This document shows, in pieces, positions 1-34,173 of a stretch of DNA of 64,000 nucleotides. The DNA is taken from assembly GCF_040054535.1 (NCBI RefSeq), contig NC_090780.1, positions 9,762,501 to 9,826,500 of the forward strand, in the 5' to 3' direction. The stretch comes from Antennarius striatus. Its lineage: Eukaryota > Chordata > Actinopteri > Lophiiformes > Antennariidae. The notes under the pieces are model-generated. The model did no database searches and was not told the origin of the DNA. It was given only the letters and a program-made list of their open reading frames with translations. A program made the translations under genes and the position numbers. Every line of letters starts with the position of its first letter. The first letter of the stretch is position 1.

Positions 1-22
1 GGTTATGGAGTATCTGCGTCAG
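1..22 (+). CDS. tnfrsf1b: tnfrsf1b exon, 3' end only
   Basis: The window opens in a coding exon. It reads GYGVSAS plus one base and stops at a GTACAA donor at 23. Phase matches the next exon (G+GT gives Gly). Confidence 0.65.
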
Positions 23-1884
23 GTACAACACTTATTTTCATTAGTCAATAGTTAGAGGATTACCATACCAGTTCTTACATAGGTGATTTTGAAGATGTTG
101 AAATTTTAGCTGCATCATTTTTGTAACGATTGCCTTATAATTAAAGCAAAATGCATGAGCAGAACGCAATGATAGTTTAAAAACTGTAGATTCCATTACA
201 AATGTTGCAAAAAGTCAATTCACATGTTTCCCAGTAAGTGGTAAGTAAGTAGTGTTAACTTGATAATTATGGTGTCACACTAATGGCATCATACTCAACA
301 TGAAAGTTTCTGTGTTTCAAATGTAGTAACATGACACATACTTGAAATGTAAAGACTGACAGTGAATGTTTGGGTGTCACCAGGTACGGCTGACTCTAAT
401 GTGAAGTGTGAGCCGTGCCCTGAAGGGTCATTCTCCGACACAGCCTCCTACACAGACCGCTGTCGACCTCATACAAGGTATGTGAAGGGCAGTCACACCT
501 GAATACAGATGTTTTTGGGGATCAAATCTTTGACTTTTCATTTTGCGCCTCCAGCTGTCAAGGGAGGACTGTTATTAGAAAAGGCAACACTACCTCTGAC
601 ACCGTGTGTGAACCTGGAGGCTTTACATCCAACGCACAACCTGCAACAAAGGAGATCTACACCAAGTTTGGGTTGACAGCTCTGAGCACGACGCTGATCT
701 CAATCTCAGACTCTAAAGCTGCACACAAACCTGAAGACTCCACGCTGTCTATCAGCCTTGTTGCTGCAGAGTCTGTGTCTAACCACTCGACAAAAATCCC
801 ACCACCAACCACAGCATCTGGTAGAGTACTTGGTACTGCAACTGACTAAGCATTTAGAACCAGTCATCATGAGAAAACTGAGATATATTCAGCGTCTCAG
901 TATCTTTCTGTCTGAGTCTACATTGTATTGTCGTTCTCCTGTCTTTTAGTTGCTGTCATTGCCAGTGTCAGTGGAGTAATACTTGTTGTCATCACCATCA
1001 TTCTGCTGTATCTTCGAAAAACATTCTGGAGAAAAGGTGATTAAAAGTGCATTAATCCATGTCTTGTCCTGTAAAGCACCTATGTGGATTTTTGTGTGCT
1101 TAACTCTTGCTTGAAACACAGAATGATATATGATGATGACAAATAATGGTCTTTATCTCTACCTTACTCACTGTATGTTCTGATTTTTACCCAGGTGCTG
1201 CAAGACTTGATCACAAAGTTGATGCAAATGGAAATTGTGAGACTAGTGATAAAGTGAGTCTTGCTTACATTTTTTCCACTCAAAAGCCTTTGAATATAGT
1301 TGCGGTTCTCCAGAATAACTAACTATCTGAATGGTTTTCTACTGTAGATTAATCAGGATTATTTGGGGGACACCCAGTTGATGTCTATCACAGTCACCTC
1401 ACCAGAACAACAGTGTCTGCTGGAGAAAGGGGAAAACTGCAGTGACCAGAGTCAGTGCAGCAACAACAATGAAGCTTTAACGAAAACCGATGGTGGCAGC
1501 AGCAACGAGTCCATCGGCCCTTTGCAACCCATCAGTGCTCATGTCAGTCCACAATCAGTACTGTCTGAACCTACAACTTTACTTTCCAACAACGAACAGC
1601 TTCCTCTCCAAAGTAGCATCCCCACACAGTCCTCCTCTCAGCCCACCAGTCCTCAAATCATTAGCCCCACTTCCACCAGTCCCCATGTCAATGTCAATAT
1701 CACATTCCACATAGGAAATGGCTCCAGCACGACACCGACACCATCTGTCATACCTACAGACATTCTGCAGATGGACCCTTTACTCCCCCTTGGAGAGGAA
1801 GAAGAAGCCTTCAGTATTCCACAACAAGAAGCTGGCAAACAGTCCCTGCTGTCAGTGCAGGAGAGTACAGGTTGCTGTACATGA
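1..1884 (+). CDS. tnfrsf1b: TNF receptor superfamily member 1B (TNFR2)-like, 3' part of gene
   Basis: Six exons (1-22, 384-477, 555-820, 950-1036, 1195-1253, 1348-1884) join in phase to 354 codons plus stop; the 5' end lies outside the window. Visible parts are the last cysteine-rich repeats (GYGVSAS, then [28 protein letters not shown]), a Thr/Ser-rich stalk, one membrane segment ([15 protein letters not shown]...) followed by basic LRKTFWRK, and a cytoplasmic tail of about 200 residues without a death domain. The tail carries a VNVNITF patch and ends in [16 protein letters not shown], which resembles the TRAF2-binding end of mammalian TNFR2; PQQE fits the (P/S/A/T)x(Q/E)E consensus. From family knowledge it would bind TNF at the cell surface and signal through TRAF2 to NF-kB. 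Another death-domain-free TNFRSF member is the main alternative. Confidence 0.82.
384..477 (+). CDS. tnfrsf1b: tnfrsf1b exon, cysteine-rich repeat
   Basis: The acceptor is ...tgtcaccag and the donor is CAAG|GTATGT. The exon encodes [18 protein letters not shown] and [10 protein letters not shown], with cysteines spaced as in a TNFR repeat. Confidence 0.85.
555..820 (+). CDS. tnfrsf1b: tnfrsf1b exon, last cysteine-rich repeat and stalk
   Basis: It starts with the cysteine that completes [12 protein letters not shown], contains [10 protein letters not shown], then a Ser/Thr-rich stalk. The donor is taken as TCTG|GTAGAG because that phase fits the membrane exon. Confidence 0.82.
950..1036 (+). 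CDS. tnfrsf1b: tnfrsf1b exon, transmembrane segment
   Basis: The acceptor is gtcttttag. The exon encodes a hydrophobic helix of about 22 residues followed by the stop-transfer LRKTFWRK; the donor is AAAG|GTGATT. Confidence 0.85.
1195..1253 (+). CDS. tnfrsf1b: tnfrsf1b exon, juxtamembrane tail
   Basis: A short exon encoding [19 protein letters not shown] between a tttttacccag acceptor and a GTGAGT donor. Confidence 0.8.
1348..1884 (+). CDS. tnfrsf1b: tnfrsf1b last exon, cytoplasmic tail
   Basis: The acceptor is ctactgtag; the reading starts [12 protein letters not shown] and runs to TGA at 1884. It is rich in Ser, Pro, Thr and Gln, with the PQQE motif near the C-terminus. Confidence 0.85.
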   Translation: MNQDYLGDTQLMSITVTSPEQQCLLEKGENCSDQSQCSNNNEALTKTDGGSSNESIGPLQPISAHVSPQSVLSEPTTLLSNNEQLPLQSSIPTQSSSQPTSPQIISPTSTSPHVNVNITFHIGNGSSTTPTPSVIPTDILQMDPLLPLGEEEEAFSIPQQEAGKQSLLSVQESTGCCT

Positions 1885-2016
1885 ACAATCAGCAGCATGA
1901 GAGACTGAGATTTTTTTTTGTATATTGCAAACGATATTGAAAACAATGTGACTGTGAGATGCTTCAACATCACAGTTGTCACTTTGTGTTATTATATGTA
2001 TATATGGTATGCTGTT

Positions 2017-2022
2017 AATAAA
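2017..2022 (+). terminator. poly(A) signal of tnfrsf1b
   Basis: AATAAA lies 133 bases after the stop codon and is followed by a TG/T-rich stretch. It is the first canonical signal downstream. Confidence 0.7.
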
Positions 2023-2350
2023 GATGTACATGTTATAATTCCATAAGTAATGGAGAGCGAGTAAAATTACTTTTCAAATTATACTGATGCTGTTGAATTA
2101 ATGTTGGGACAGAGTGAACACAGGTTCTGGGTTGGACAAAAGGGCCGTCTGTTGAGTTTGCATGTAGTGTACAGTACTTTGTGTGTAAGTTCCCTTAAGT
2201 TCTCTTCAGGTGCTCCAACCTCTTCTCAAAGTCCAAAAATTTGCATTACAATGAAGTTGTGTATGTGATGTGTGAATAGTTGTGGCATCCCTGTGAACAA
2301 TGTATAGACTGTCGAGGTTTTCACCGGTTCTCATCCTGCGATAGGTAAAT
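2023..2350. other. Intergenic, no gene seen
   Basis: Unique-looking AT-rich sequence between the tnfrsf1b poly(A) signal and the hAT element. No ORF or repeat is recognised. Confidence 0.5.
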
Positions 2351-2358
2351 AATTAAGG

Positions 2359-3223
2359 CAGTGGTTCTTAACCTGGGTTCGATCGAACCCTAGGGGTTCA
2401 GTGAGTCGGCCTCAGGGGTTCGGCGGAGACGGGGGTCAAGACAAAACACCCCACATGATGTGTGGAGTGTTTTGTCTTACCTCAGCCGAACATACACGAA
2501 TCACTGTGCACGTTTGACACGCTGTGTCAATTCGTGGTGACACGCCCCCCTTAGCCGTCACTGGCTGCAGGTGATCACGTGACGCTACATCGATTAGCCT
2601 ACCTGTGCTACAGGGGAATTTGCGCGCTCAGTAGTCGATTTATGCCTGTCATAATGGCACGTCATCTGATTGCTTTCTTAATATTTTAATTCATAGTAAC
2701 TATGTTGAGCAAAAAAAGAAAGTGGTCGGACGAATATGTGCAACGTGAATTTACATGTACTGTATAACGGAACGTGATGGGAGTCAGCGTTCTGCACGAT
2801 TTGCAATGTCAAGTTGAGCAACTCTAGTCTCGCACTGGCAAACATAAATAACACTTCCTTAAGCTGCATGGAAAACAACAGAAACAGACTTTGCTGAGAA
2901 AATGTCATAACAGTAGCACTTGCCAAGGTGAAGCCAGTCATATCTGAACTAGTCTCTCAATAACAACAGTAGAAGTCACACTGATTTGTACGTAGGTCAT
3001 TTCATGTGAGTTCATGCACTTGTCTTGATTTTGTTCTTTGAAAAAGGTGACATTAATGCACAATTCATTAAATACACCACTAAAACATGCAAGTATACTC
3101 ATGTCTTAAATTTGGGGGGAAAAAACAACAACTTTTTTTTTTTTTTTTTTACTAAAAGGGTTCGGTGAGTGAGCATATGAAACCGGCAGGGTTCGGTACC
3201 TCCAACAAGGTTAAGAACCACTG
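2359..3223 (+). mobile_element. Decayed hAT transposon with 5' part of a BED-type transposase
   Basis: The ends are inverted repeats (CAGTGGTTCTTAACCT at left, AGGTTAAGAACCACTG at right), flanked by an exact 8-bp target duplication AATTAAGG at 2351-2358 and 3224-3231, the hallmark of hAT insertion. Near 2703 the + strand reads LSKKRKWSDEYVQREFTC, then after a frameshift ITERDGSQR. This matches the start of ZBED5/SCAND3-type hAT transposases (KKRKWxDEYVxxGFT). The 865-bp element lacks the catalytic core and has several stops, so it is non-autonomous. A poly-T run at 3133-3150 lies inside it. Confidence 0.88.
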
Positions 3224-3231
3224 AATTAAGG

Positions 3232-3645
3232 TGATGTATAAAAGTTCATCACTGATTGTAAATGAAAATTTAACATGTGTGATTCTAAGCTGGTGTTATG
3301 TGCATGGAATACACGTTAAATACAGTATACACAAACATGTAGGCTATCATTTGTCAGGAGTAATGTACTTTCATAGAGGTGACACATCTTCAAGATGTCA
3401 CAAAAAAGCAAAAAGCTATTGTTTGAGATTTTAGAACAAGTGCATTTGATTCCAGCGCCTCAGTCACTTTAAGGTTTGATTTCATTAAACACATTTATTT
3501 TTCACACTATTTTAGCTTAATGGATATAAAGTTGTACTGGTATGTACTGATTTTACTCGCTGCCCCTGCTGGTCGTCTATTCAGTGGATGATGCTGACCT
3601 CTGGTGGTTAACATTTGACACTGCAGCCAGTGGAGCGCCTCTCTC
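3232..3645. other. Intergenic, no gene seen
   Basis: AT-rich sequence between the hAT element and the next dispersed repeat; nothing recognisable. Confidence 0.4.
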
Positions 3646-3649
3646 CGTT

Positions 3650-3850
3650 CATAGAGAAGAAGTATACTTTATTGATCCCGCAAGGGGAAATTACATAGTC
3701 ACTCAGGTTAGTATTTTTAACAGTATACAGGCCCCCTGAACACAACACACAAGGGGACCTATAAGCAGGCATACACCCCAAACTACACACATTGGGAGGC
3801 AGACTGACGGGCAGTGGCTGTAGACGAATATTCCTCTTGTAATTACGGTG
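3650..3850 (+). repeat. Teleost dispersed repeat with ATACTTTATTGATCCC motif
   Basis: The phrase TACTTTATTGATCCCGCAAG followed by GGGGAAATTACATAG is a familiar dispersed teleost repeat tail. The same motif in diverged form makes up the arms of the foldback at 19474-19635. The family name and exact limits cannot be fixed here. Confidence 0.5.
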
Positions 3851-4139
3851 AAATAGTTTCTGACGTGGACCCAAATATTAATGGTGTATTTGCTGTGTTC
3901 CTCCGTTCTAATTAATGCAGCTGTCGGTAAGCAGTGACGTTAACCGGGAGACTGACGGGAGAGGAAGTCTGGACCATTCCATTATTTGACAGGTGCAACT
4001 TTACATAAAGAATTTATTAATGTACGTACTAATGTATCATCTTATTCAAAACTTTTAATCAAGAATAAATAAAATTAAATTCATTTCATTACATATTAAT
4101 GTAAAAACTGTAATTGTCTCCTAAATACTAAATACTAAA

Positions 4140-4252
4140 ACCAATGTCCCCCATTGTTCCGTACACTTGGTAGCATCTGTTGCCGCTGTGTGCTGCTCTG
4201 CTTCCTGGAAGCCACTCGCGTTGGAGCCGCTGGAGTCGCCGTGGAGAGGCTG
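4140..4252 (+). promoter_or_regulatory. trim62: Probable trim62 promoter region and 5' noncoding exon
   Basis: A locally GC-rich stretch containing several CpGs ends in GAGGCTG|GTGAGT, a near-consensus donor at 4253. It lies upstream of trim62 on the same strand and has no useful ORF. An acceptor (catatttcaacag) at 5852 would join it to the exon carrying the ATG. Inferred only; transcript data would decide. Confidence 0.4.
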
Positions 4253-5852
4253 GTGAGTGGACGTGTTTGTGTACAGAATGTGTTCATTGAGTCCCTCGTT
4301 TATGAATTGTCATGTTCAGATAGCGTTACACCCTACATGTTTATTCCGAATCCACGGCAGTCAGCGACTGTTTCGCCCGTGTTTGTGTCTCTGCTCCACT
4401 CAGCGTCCTGCTGCGGTGCCGTGGTCCTGGTTGTGTTTACAAAACCCGGTTCACAAGCGAGGAGGAACAAACAGATGAAGTAGCATGAATACCACCGCAG
4501 TTGTGCTATAACTGAGCATGTATAGTATTCTAGTTGTAGCATCAGTGTTCGATCACAGATTGAGGTTCATTCGCAAGAAATAAGAGGCTCTCATCAGCTG
4601 TTGAATCCCCTTCAGAAGGGAAATTAAAGGGAAGCCTGCTGACACTGGGGTTGGACAGTAGGACACAGCAGCAGGGATCCTACCGCTGCAGGTGATCCCC
4701 GGCAGGGTGGTGGGCAGAAATCATTCACTCTGAGTGGGTAAATAATGAAACACACAACAAGCTGTTGTCTCAGCTGAGGCTAATGTTAACTCAGTGATGA
4801 TGGATTGTGTCACTATTTTCTGAAAGACAAATGAATGGACACTGAGTGTAGAGCTGTTGAGTAAATAAAGGTTAAAAAAGAGAGTGAACCATGTCAGTAT
4901 TATTAGGTTGTCCGGATTTTTAAGAGGTTTTTTTTTTAAAAATCCAAATTCTAAAGTGGATTTCATAAAGTGAAAGAAAATATATTTTTAAATTTTGGAA
5001 ATCTGGTCATTACAAAATTGCTGAGGATTTGTTTTCAAAGATAACAAATAGTCATTAAAACTTAATATTGTAATGCAATTTTAACCATTGATAACAGTTA
5101 CAGCCCATGAAAATACATTTAAACTTATGTTAAACCGATAATTGAAGGTAATTTTGCAGTAACAGAAGTCTGTATTTTTAAGCAGGCCTACCAACACAAT
5201 TAGCTTCCTGTGGAGTAGAAGGGGTCCTCACCAGATCTGTCCAACCCACATTAACATGTGTTTGCTTTCCCTCCATAGACACTAACAGCGTCACTTCTTC
5301 TCAGGTAGCGATGCCTCCTACACTAGTTAGCTGCTGGATGTTGATTATTAGCCTCCTCAGCCTGGATCAGAGTATTTCACTAAATTGGCTGCAAAGACAG
5401 TAAACACATTTTCTCCATTTCTCAGTGGTTACTTTACATCAGTAGACTATCAGTCTCAGCCCATGTGGCCGGCTGCCCATGGTGCACATTGCTGGTGAAA
5501 AAGACAACAACTGAATACCATTTTCAGACTCCAGAGTTTTTTACGTAATTAAACAGGGTGCACCAAAGCAATAATAATAGAATTATTCTTTCTGTTGTTG
5601 TAATAAGAAATTGTATTTATGTTCAAATCATTGTTGTATTGGGATGAACAAGACTATTGCTTGCATCTTTGGGCCCCCCTTAGGCGCTGGGCCTCATCAG
5701 ACATTCTGCTCGTGGATGGCCTTGTTAATGAGTAACCACCAGAATCAGCTCCTGTTAATGATTTCTTTGCTGTACACATATTGGACTGTGCATTGTGTTC
5801 ATTATTAATGATTTTCAATATGATAATGTTGTTATTTTCCATATTTCAACAG
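4253..5852 (+). other. Putative 5'UTR intron of trim62
   Basis: AT-rich sequence with no coding signal seen, between the inferred noncoding exon and the acceptor at 5852. Confidence 0.35.
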
Positions 5853-5937
5853 AGACTATTAAGGTGTAATTATAGGTTTCCTGAAGATCTTGTCAGTAAC
5901 CTGCTACATGGAACTGAAGCGCTCACTCCAAGAATAA

Positions 5938-28830
<22,893 letters not shown>

Positions 28831-29626
28831 GAGCGGCAAACATCTGCGATCATGATTGTCCTGCAGCCGTCAAAGGACTAGTGGAGATATCAAAAGATGT
28901 TCAAGAAATGGGTTAAAAATATGTTTAATAAGATGTTTGAAATGTTTATTTCCTTCTGTTTGGGTAAGAATTGTGCTCAATGTTGCTATGAAACCTGCAC
29001 CGTCTTTTTGTGACTTGAAACAACCGTCTGATACCGGCCTGCCCGTCCAGCCTCATTCTGCATCTTCACATGTAAAGATGACACCAGACACAGGAGCACC
29101 CTTGGGCTCCTCTGAGGTCTGTGGCAGTGATGTAAAACAGTGATGGTCTCAGGCCAGCTTTGCACAGTCCCAGGGGACGCCGCTGTCCTCCACGGCTCCA
29201 GGCTAGTCGGACTGGACGTCCCGCGTCTGTCCAGGCCAGCGGCCGCCGAGGACTCGTCTTCTCTGTGCTGTACAGTCGGCTTAGCTTCGTGTGTGGAACC
29301 TGATCGACAGAACTCACCTCCTTTTTCTGGTTTTTGGCCAGCAATCCACCCTGAGCTTTTCAAATATTTTCTTCTGTCTGAGATCATGATATCAGTTCCC
29401 ACTGCAGGCCATTTAATTTCTCATTATTGGAAGGAAATATGTGTGTACCAGCGAGTATTTATGCCACTGAGAACAAACTGAATGAATCAAAAAGTAGTCA
29501 GTTATCCTTGTCTGCTGTCCATTGTACCACGTGGAAGAAAAGTCTGCATTTGGAGGTTGTTTGGAACTATGCTGCTATTGTTGTAGTAAAAACTGCATGT
29601 ATGTAAAGAGAATATCAAAGATTAAA
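28831..29626 (+). other. trim62: trim62 3'UTR
   Basis: This is the region between the stop and the first plausible poly(A) signal, ATTAAA at 29621-29626. An AATAAA at 30956-30961 could serve a longer transcript. No ORF of note. Confidence 0.5.
29621..29626 (+). terminator. Candidate poly(A) signal of trim62
   Basis: The variant ATTAAA is followed by a TGTTTGATC-type U/G-rich stretch. Alternative canonical signals are near 30396 and at 30956. Confidence 0.4.
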
Positions 29627-30089
29627 AGGCGTAAGTGTTTGATCATGCTGGCTCATGTTTAAGTTTCCATTTTTCTGTTTTTGGTTTCAGTTCTTTTAAA
29701 AATCAATTTAAAAAGAAACAGTTAAAGGATGGCGTTGTCTACACATGTAACCGCTCAGATGAAATAATGAAAGTTTAAAAAATAATTATTGATTAAAATG
29801 CTTTAGAGACAAGTTGTTCTTTTTTTAAATCGTGTTTTTGATGTAAGTGAAATCGAGCTGTATTATCTGGGAATTGTCAAACACAAATGGAGGGTGGATG
29901 TGTTTAGAGGTGGGCGACTGCTGCTGTGTTGCATCATCTGAATATCACTGATGGTTCTTCTGAGGCTCACTGAGTTTATTTCCTTCCCCACGTTTCTCAA
30001 GTGCTCTTTTTTTTTTATCAGCAACACAAGATCTGTAGAGGCGTCTCTAAGAGGCTCCAGTGGCGCAGCCAAGTCCAGCATACTGAGGG

Positions 30090-30380
30090 GTGTGTGTGTG
30101 TGTGCGTGTGTGTGTGTGCGCCTGCTCGCGCATGTGGGTGGGTGGACATGTGCCTGGGTGTTTATAGCCTGGTTCAGCTATAATTTTAAATCCAGCTTTG
30201 GTTTGAGAAATCCCATCTGGCTGTTAAAAAAAAAATCCCTGCAGTGACCAAAAGTGATTATTTCAGAGCAGATTTTTCTTTAGTAAATTTACCACAGTAA
30301 ACCAAAATAAGCGCCTGTTTTTATTTGCCTCTTTACATCTGCGCATGTGTTGTGTGTGTGTGTGTGTGTGTGTGTGTCGT
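30090..30380. repeat. Two (TG)n microsatellites
   Basis: Interrupted TG tracts at about 30090-30120 and 30350-30378, downstream of trim62. Confidence 0.8.
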
Positions 30381-30811
30381 CTGTATCGTCCGTTTAAATA
30401 AAACCGGGGCAGTGCCCCTGTTTTCTAAAGTGTAACTCCAGTCTTTGCAGTATGAAAGAACTGAGGGTCAAATGATCTGCTCTTTGAACATAACACAGAT
30501 GAACGGGGGCCTGAATAACGCTTCAATACATGTTTTTATGTTGGTCTATTTTCTGAGATTGACCATAAATTTAACCTCACCGCCAGGCCTGCTTTATGAT
30601 GCAGGATAAATTATGTGAAGATCACAATTTGCAACAATCAGAGCAGAATTATGTCTCACTTTTCTCTGACTGACTGCTTTAAATTGCCTTTGAGAGGAAA
30701 ATACCAATCAGCGGGTGCTTGAAGCTAAATGCTAAAGCTAACACTTCCATTTGACCCCAGTTTGCTGTGCTGCAGGCGTCGCGTACAGGAGATTGATGTC
30801 ACGTGGCTTAA

Positions 30812-30847
30812 ATGCTGAGAGGTCATTTTATCATGACCTCTCAGCAT
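30812..30847. repeat. Perfect 15-bp hairpin
   Basis: ATGCTGAGAGGTCAT at 30812-30826 is the exact reverse complement of 30833-30847, with a 6-base loop (TTTATC). Confidence 0.9.
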
Positions 30848-32545
30848 GATAATGATGACTGTGTTTTGATGCAGGCAGATGTGCACCTGTCGTTGTGTGA
30901 ATACACTAGTGTGTAGTGCTGTTGCTGCTGGTTTGTGGGAACTGTTGTAATGTACAATAAACGCTGAAATCAGCCCGCCTCTCTCCCTTCATGTTGGTTT
31001 GGATGTGTGTTAACGGTGGTTGTGGAGCATCCACGCAGCTTCCTCTTCCACCGGTGTACTCTCTACTACACCTTTCTGTGTTCAGGTTGGTAACATGAGT
31101 CACAAAGTCATAAGACGTGTTATTATTTGCGTTTTTGCATCTTTTAGATCGCTACAGGGTTAACCTCCATCGGGCCTATAGAACTCAAACAGGCTGACGT
31201 GTTGACCGTCATATTTTAGCATGCAATTATGCTAACATTTACAAATTAACAACAAGCAAAGTATATCTGCGACTGAAGTTTTATCACATGATTTTTTTTT
31301 AGATTATCTGATTGTCAGGTATTTAATCATAAACAAAGATAATGGGAAAATTAAAGGTTTCGGAGGATCCCAAAACCGACTGCAGCAGGATTCATCCTCA
31401 GGAGATCATAAATGTCTGTAGATATATTCAAATTATTGAGATGCGGTTTCAAAAGGACCAAAGCCCTGGTGGTTGAATGACTTTTGTTTCACTAAAAAAA
31501 ACAACATCTGACAGGGTTCGGTTAACTTTTACTGTGAGCAATCTTAAAAAAACAATGAATCCCAATTTGACTCGCCTCAATTCAGGCTCATAACCTTCAA
31601 TGTAAAGGATATATTTATTGTAATACCACTGTTTTTTATCAGCCATGTTTTAATCAGTCTGTAGCTGAAGCTGAAACACTTGCCTTGAAGCAGAAGCACG
31701 TCTGCAGGCCGGCGCTGCCTCTGCTTGTCGGTACCTGCTTCAGCTCGGTAAAATGTCAGGACACAACATTTTCTCTGACATGTGCCAAGCTCTCAGCCCC
31801 GCTAATCCACGCTGCAGAGAGGTGGGAGGTTGAGCGCTCGCTTCATTCCTGCTCTTTATTCTGGTAGGGGATGAAACCCAGGCCTGTGACATAATAAAGA
31901 AGCACTGTGTATGGGCACAGTGTTCCTCCTTTGAGGGAGCGGCAGCTTTCAATGGGTTCTATTTACTTGTCGTCTGGAATTTCTGATTGTTATGCTGGAG
32001 AATGTGAGCATATATAACCAGTTGTGTTTCGTTGCTTTTTAGCTTTATATCCTGCTGTTTTTTCTTTCACAATCTAAAGTAGGGGTCTTCATTGCATCAT
32101 GATTGCACCCGCAGCTCCTTCATGTCAGACTGTGTGGTTTGAAGCAGTTTTTCACAGCAGACCCACAAAACAGTTATCTCCATATCTCCCCAGCTTTGAG
32201 TCTGAGTGCTTTCCTTCTCTGAATTTCGTTATGAGACGTTTTCATTTCCAGGGTAAGGTGTTTGTAATAAAGTCACCGAGGTCCCCTCTGATGTGCCTCA
32301 CCTCGGGCAGGATTGGGAGGATTTTCATCTATTAAATGATGGGAACAGCAGAAATGAAGGCTCAGTCCTCCCACCTACATGGGCGACAGCTATAATACTG
32401 GAACGTGAACAGATTGAAGGATTATGTTGGCCTGTCAGGTTAGATGCTACTTGGGAATAATAATTTTATTTTTAAAATAATGACAGATTTTGATTTGGAA
32501 CTAAAAAAAATTTTTTTTAAAAACCCCAAGAATTACTTTTGTTAA

Positions 32546-32581
32546 CATCTGTGATGTATGCTCCGACATACATCACAGATG
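32546..32581. repeat. Perfect 15-bp hairpin
   Basis: CATCTGTGATGTATG at 32546-32560 pairs exactly with 32567-32581 across the loop CTCCGA. Confidence 0.9.
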
Positions 32582-34108
32582 CTGGCCTTTGAATTTTACA
32601 CTGGTTACAGTCTGCTGCACCTTCACCTCTTTACATTAAAGAACACGGTGATCACAGTTACTAAAACATGTTTGAAACATTTTTTATCAATCCATCTGAT
32701 AGAGCTGAAGCCCAGGGAAGCTGATATAAGACATTTATTTTATGTGATAAGAGTCTTAACTTAACTCTTAACTTGGTAAAATCTTTATGGAATTATTTTT
32801 TATGCATCACTGCCTGCTGGTACCGGTTGTGACCCTTTCCTGCAAGATTTTCTGAATTATTTTACTCTGTAAAGAAATGCTGTTAAGCTGATATCCATGT
32901 ATATTTTCACATTTAGGTCAAACTCACTACATCCACTCTGTCATTGTGTGTTGCCCCTTTCCCTCTCAGTCATGATACTACTGCTCGTCACCACTTTACC
33001 CTTGGAATTCTCTGATCAGATGTCTGAAGCATTCCAAAATGTTCCCAGTCTTTCCCACTTGCTTCTGTCCTAACTTGTTTGAAATATGTTGCAGGCATCA
33101 AATTCAAAAAAAATCTTACTGTCTTATTACTAGAATTCAATTAGACAGTGTTGATATTAAGCCATTGCAATTCAACATTTGTCTAAAAGGATTAGCAAGT
33201 TATCACATTTTGTTTTATTCACATTTCACAGTTTTAGAATCTTTGGTTCCAAACTAAAAAATGTGAATACCTTGAGGTCTTGCGGCAGTCTTTCACAAGC
33301 TGTGCTTTTTTATTTGACCAGATACAGACTTGTCTCTTGAAACTTGAAAGAAAAAAAAAAGTGCTCTAAAGATAAATCTTAAATTATTTATATTTTTGGT
33401 AACGGTAAAAAATTGTGTTTTGTGTTCACCATCAGCAGTGGGAAGGGAATTATTTTTCCTGGTAAACATGACATCACCATGAAGCTCCGGTCCGGCTCCA
33501 CTGGATCCAACAACCTCACAATGGAGGAGTCTTCCATATTTCGTCAGAATGTCATCATTCTCCACATAAAACAGAAAAAACCGCTGAACCCATTATCCCT
33601 TTTTCTTTTCTCACACACTTGTCAGCGGAACATGTCTTACAGATATGAAGCAACAATTACCTCTTGATGCATCAGGGCTGCGGTCCCCATCCTGCAAAGG
33701 CATTGATGACTTCTCCAACCCTACACAAGTACATTTAAATATGCATCGCCACATATTCCTTCTGTTTGAAGGAGGAGGTTTTAAAGTAGAGAAAATAGAA
33801 TCTTGAATCCTCTTCTTAAACTTTCTATCAAACAATTTGGATGTTTGGATGTCAGTCTGAGTTGTTACACTGGAGCGCCCTCTGGTGTCCGTCCGTGTCG
33901 CTGCTCTGGAGTGGCTCCAGCACCTGTTACCTCAGGCTGGGGGGGGGGGGGAGCAAAACTGTCCCGACATGTGAGAAGAAGCTTTACCACCCTCACTATC
34001 CTCAGTTCTCTTCTCCCCCAGGGACCGTTCGGGTGGATGTTGTAAACTGCCACAGGCGTGAATGCGAGTATGATTGGCTGCTCTTCTTTCACGAGACCTG
34101 CCCCCACT

Positions 34109-34110
<2 letters not shown>

Positions 34111-34170
<60 letters not shown>
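34111..34170. repeat. (CA)30 microsatellite
   Basis: An uninterrupted run of 30 CA units. Confidence 0.98.

Positions 34171-34173
<3 letters not shown>

Noticed and set aside
1653..1982. Minus-strand 109-codon ORF
   Set aside because: It is antisense to the last tnfrsf1b exon and resembles no family.
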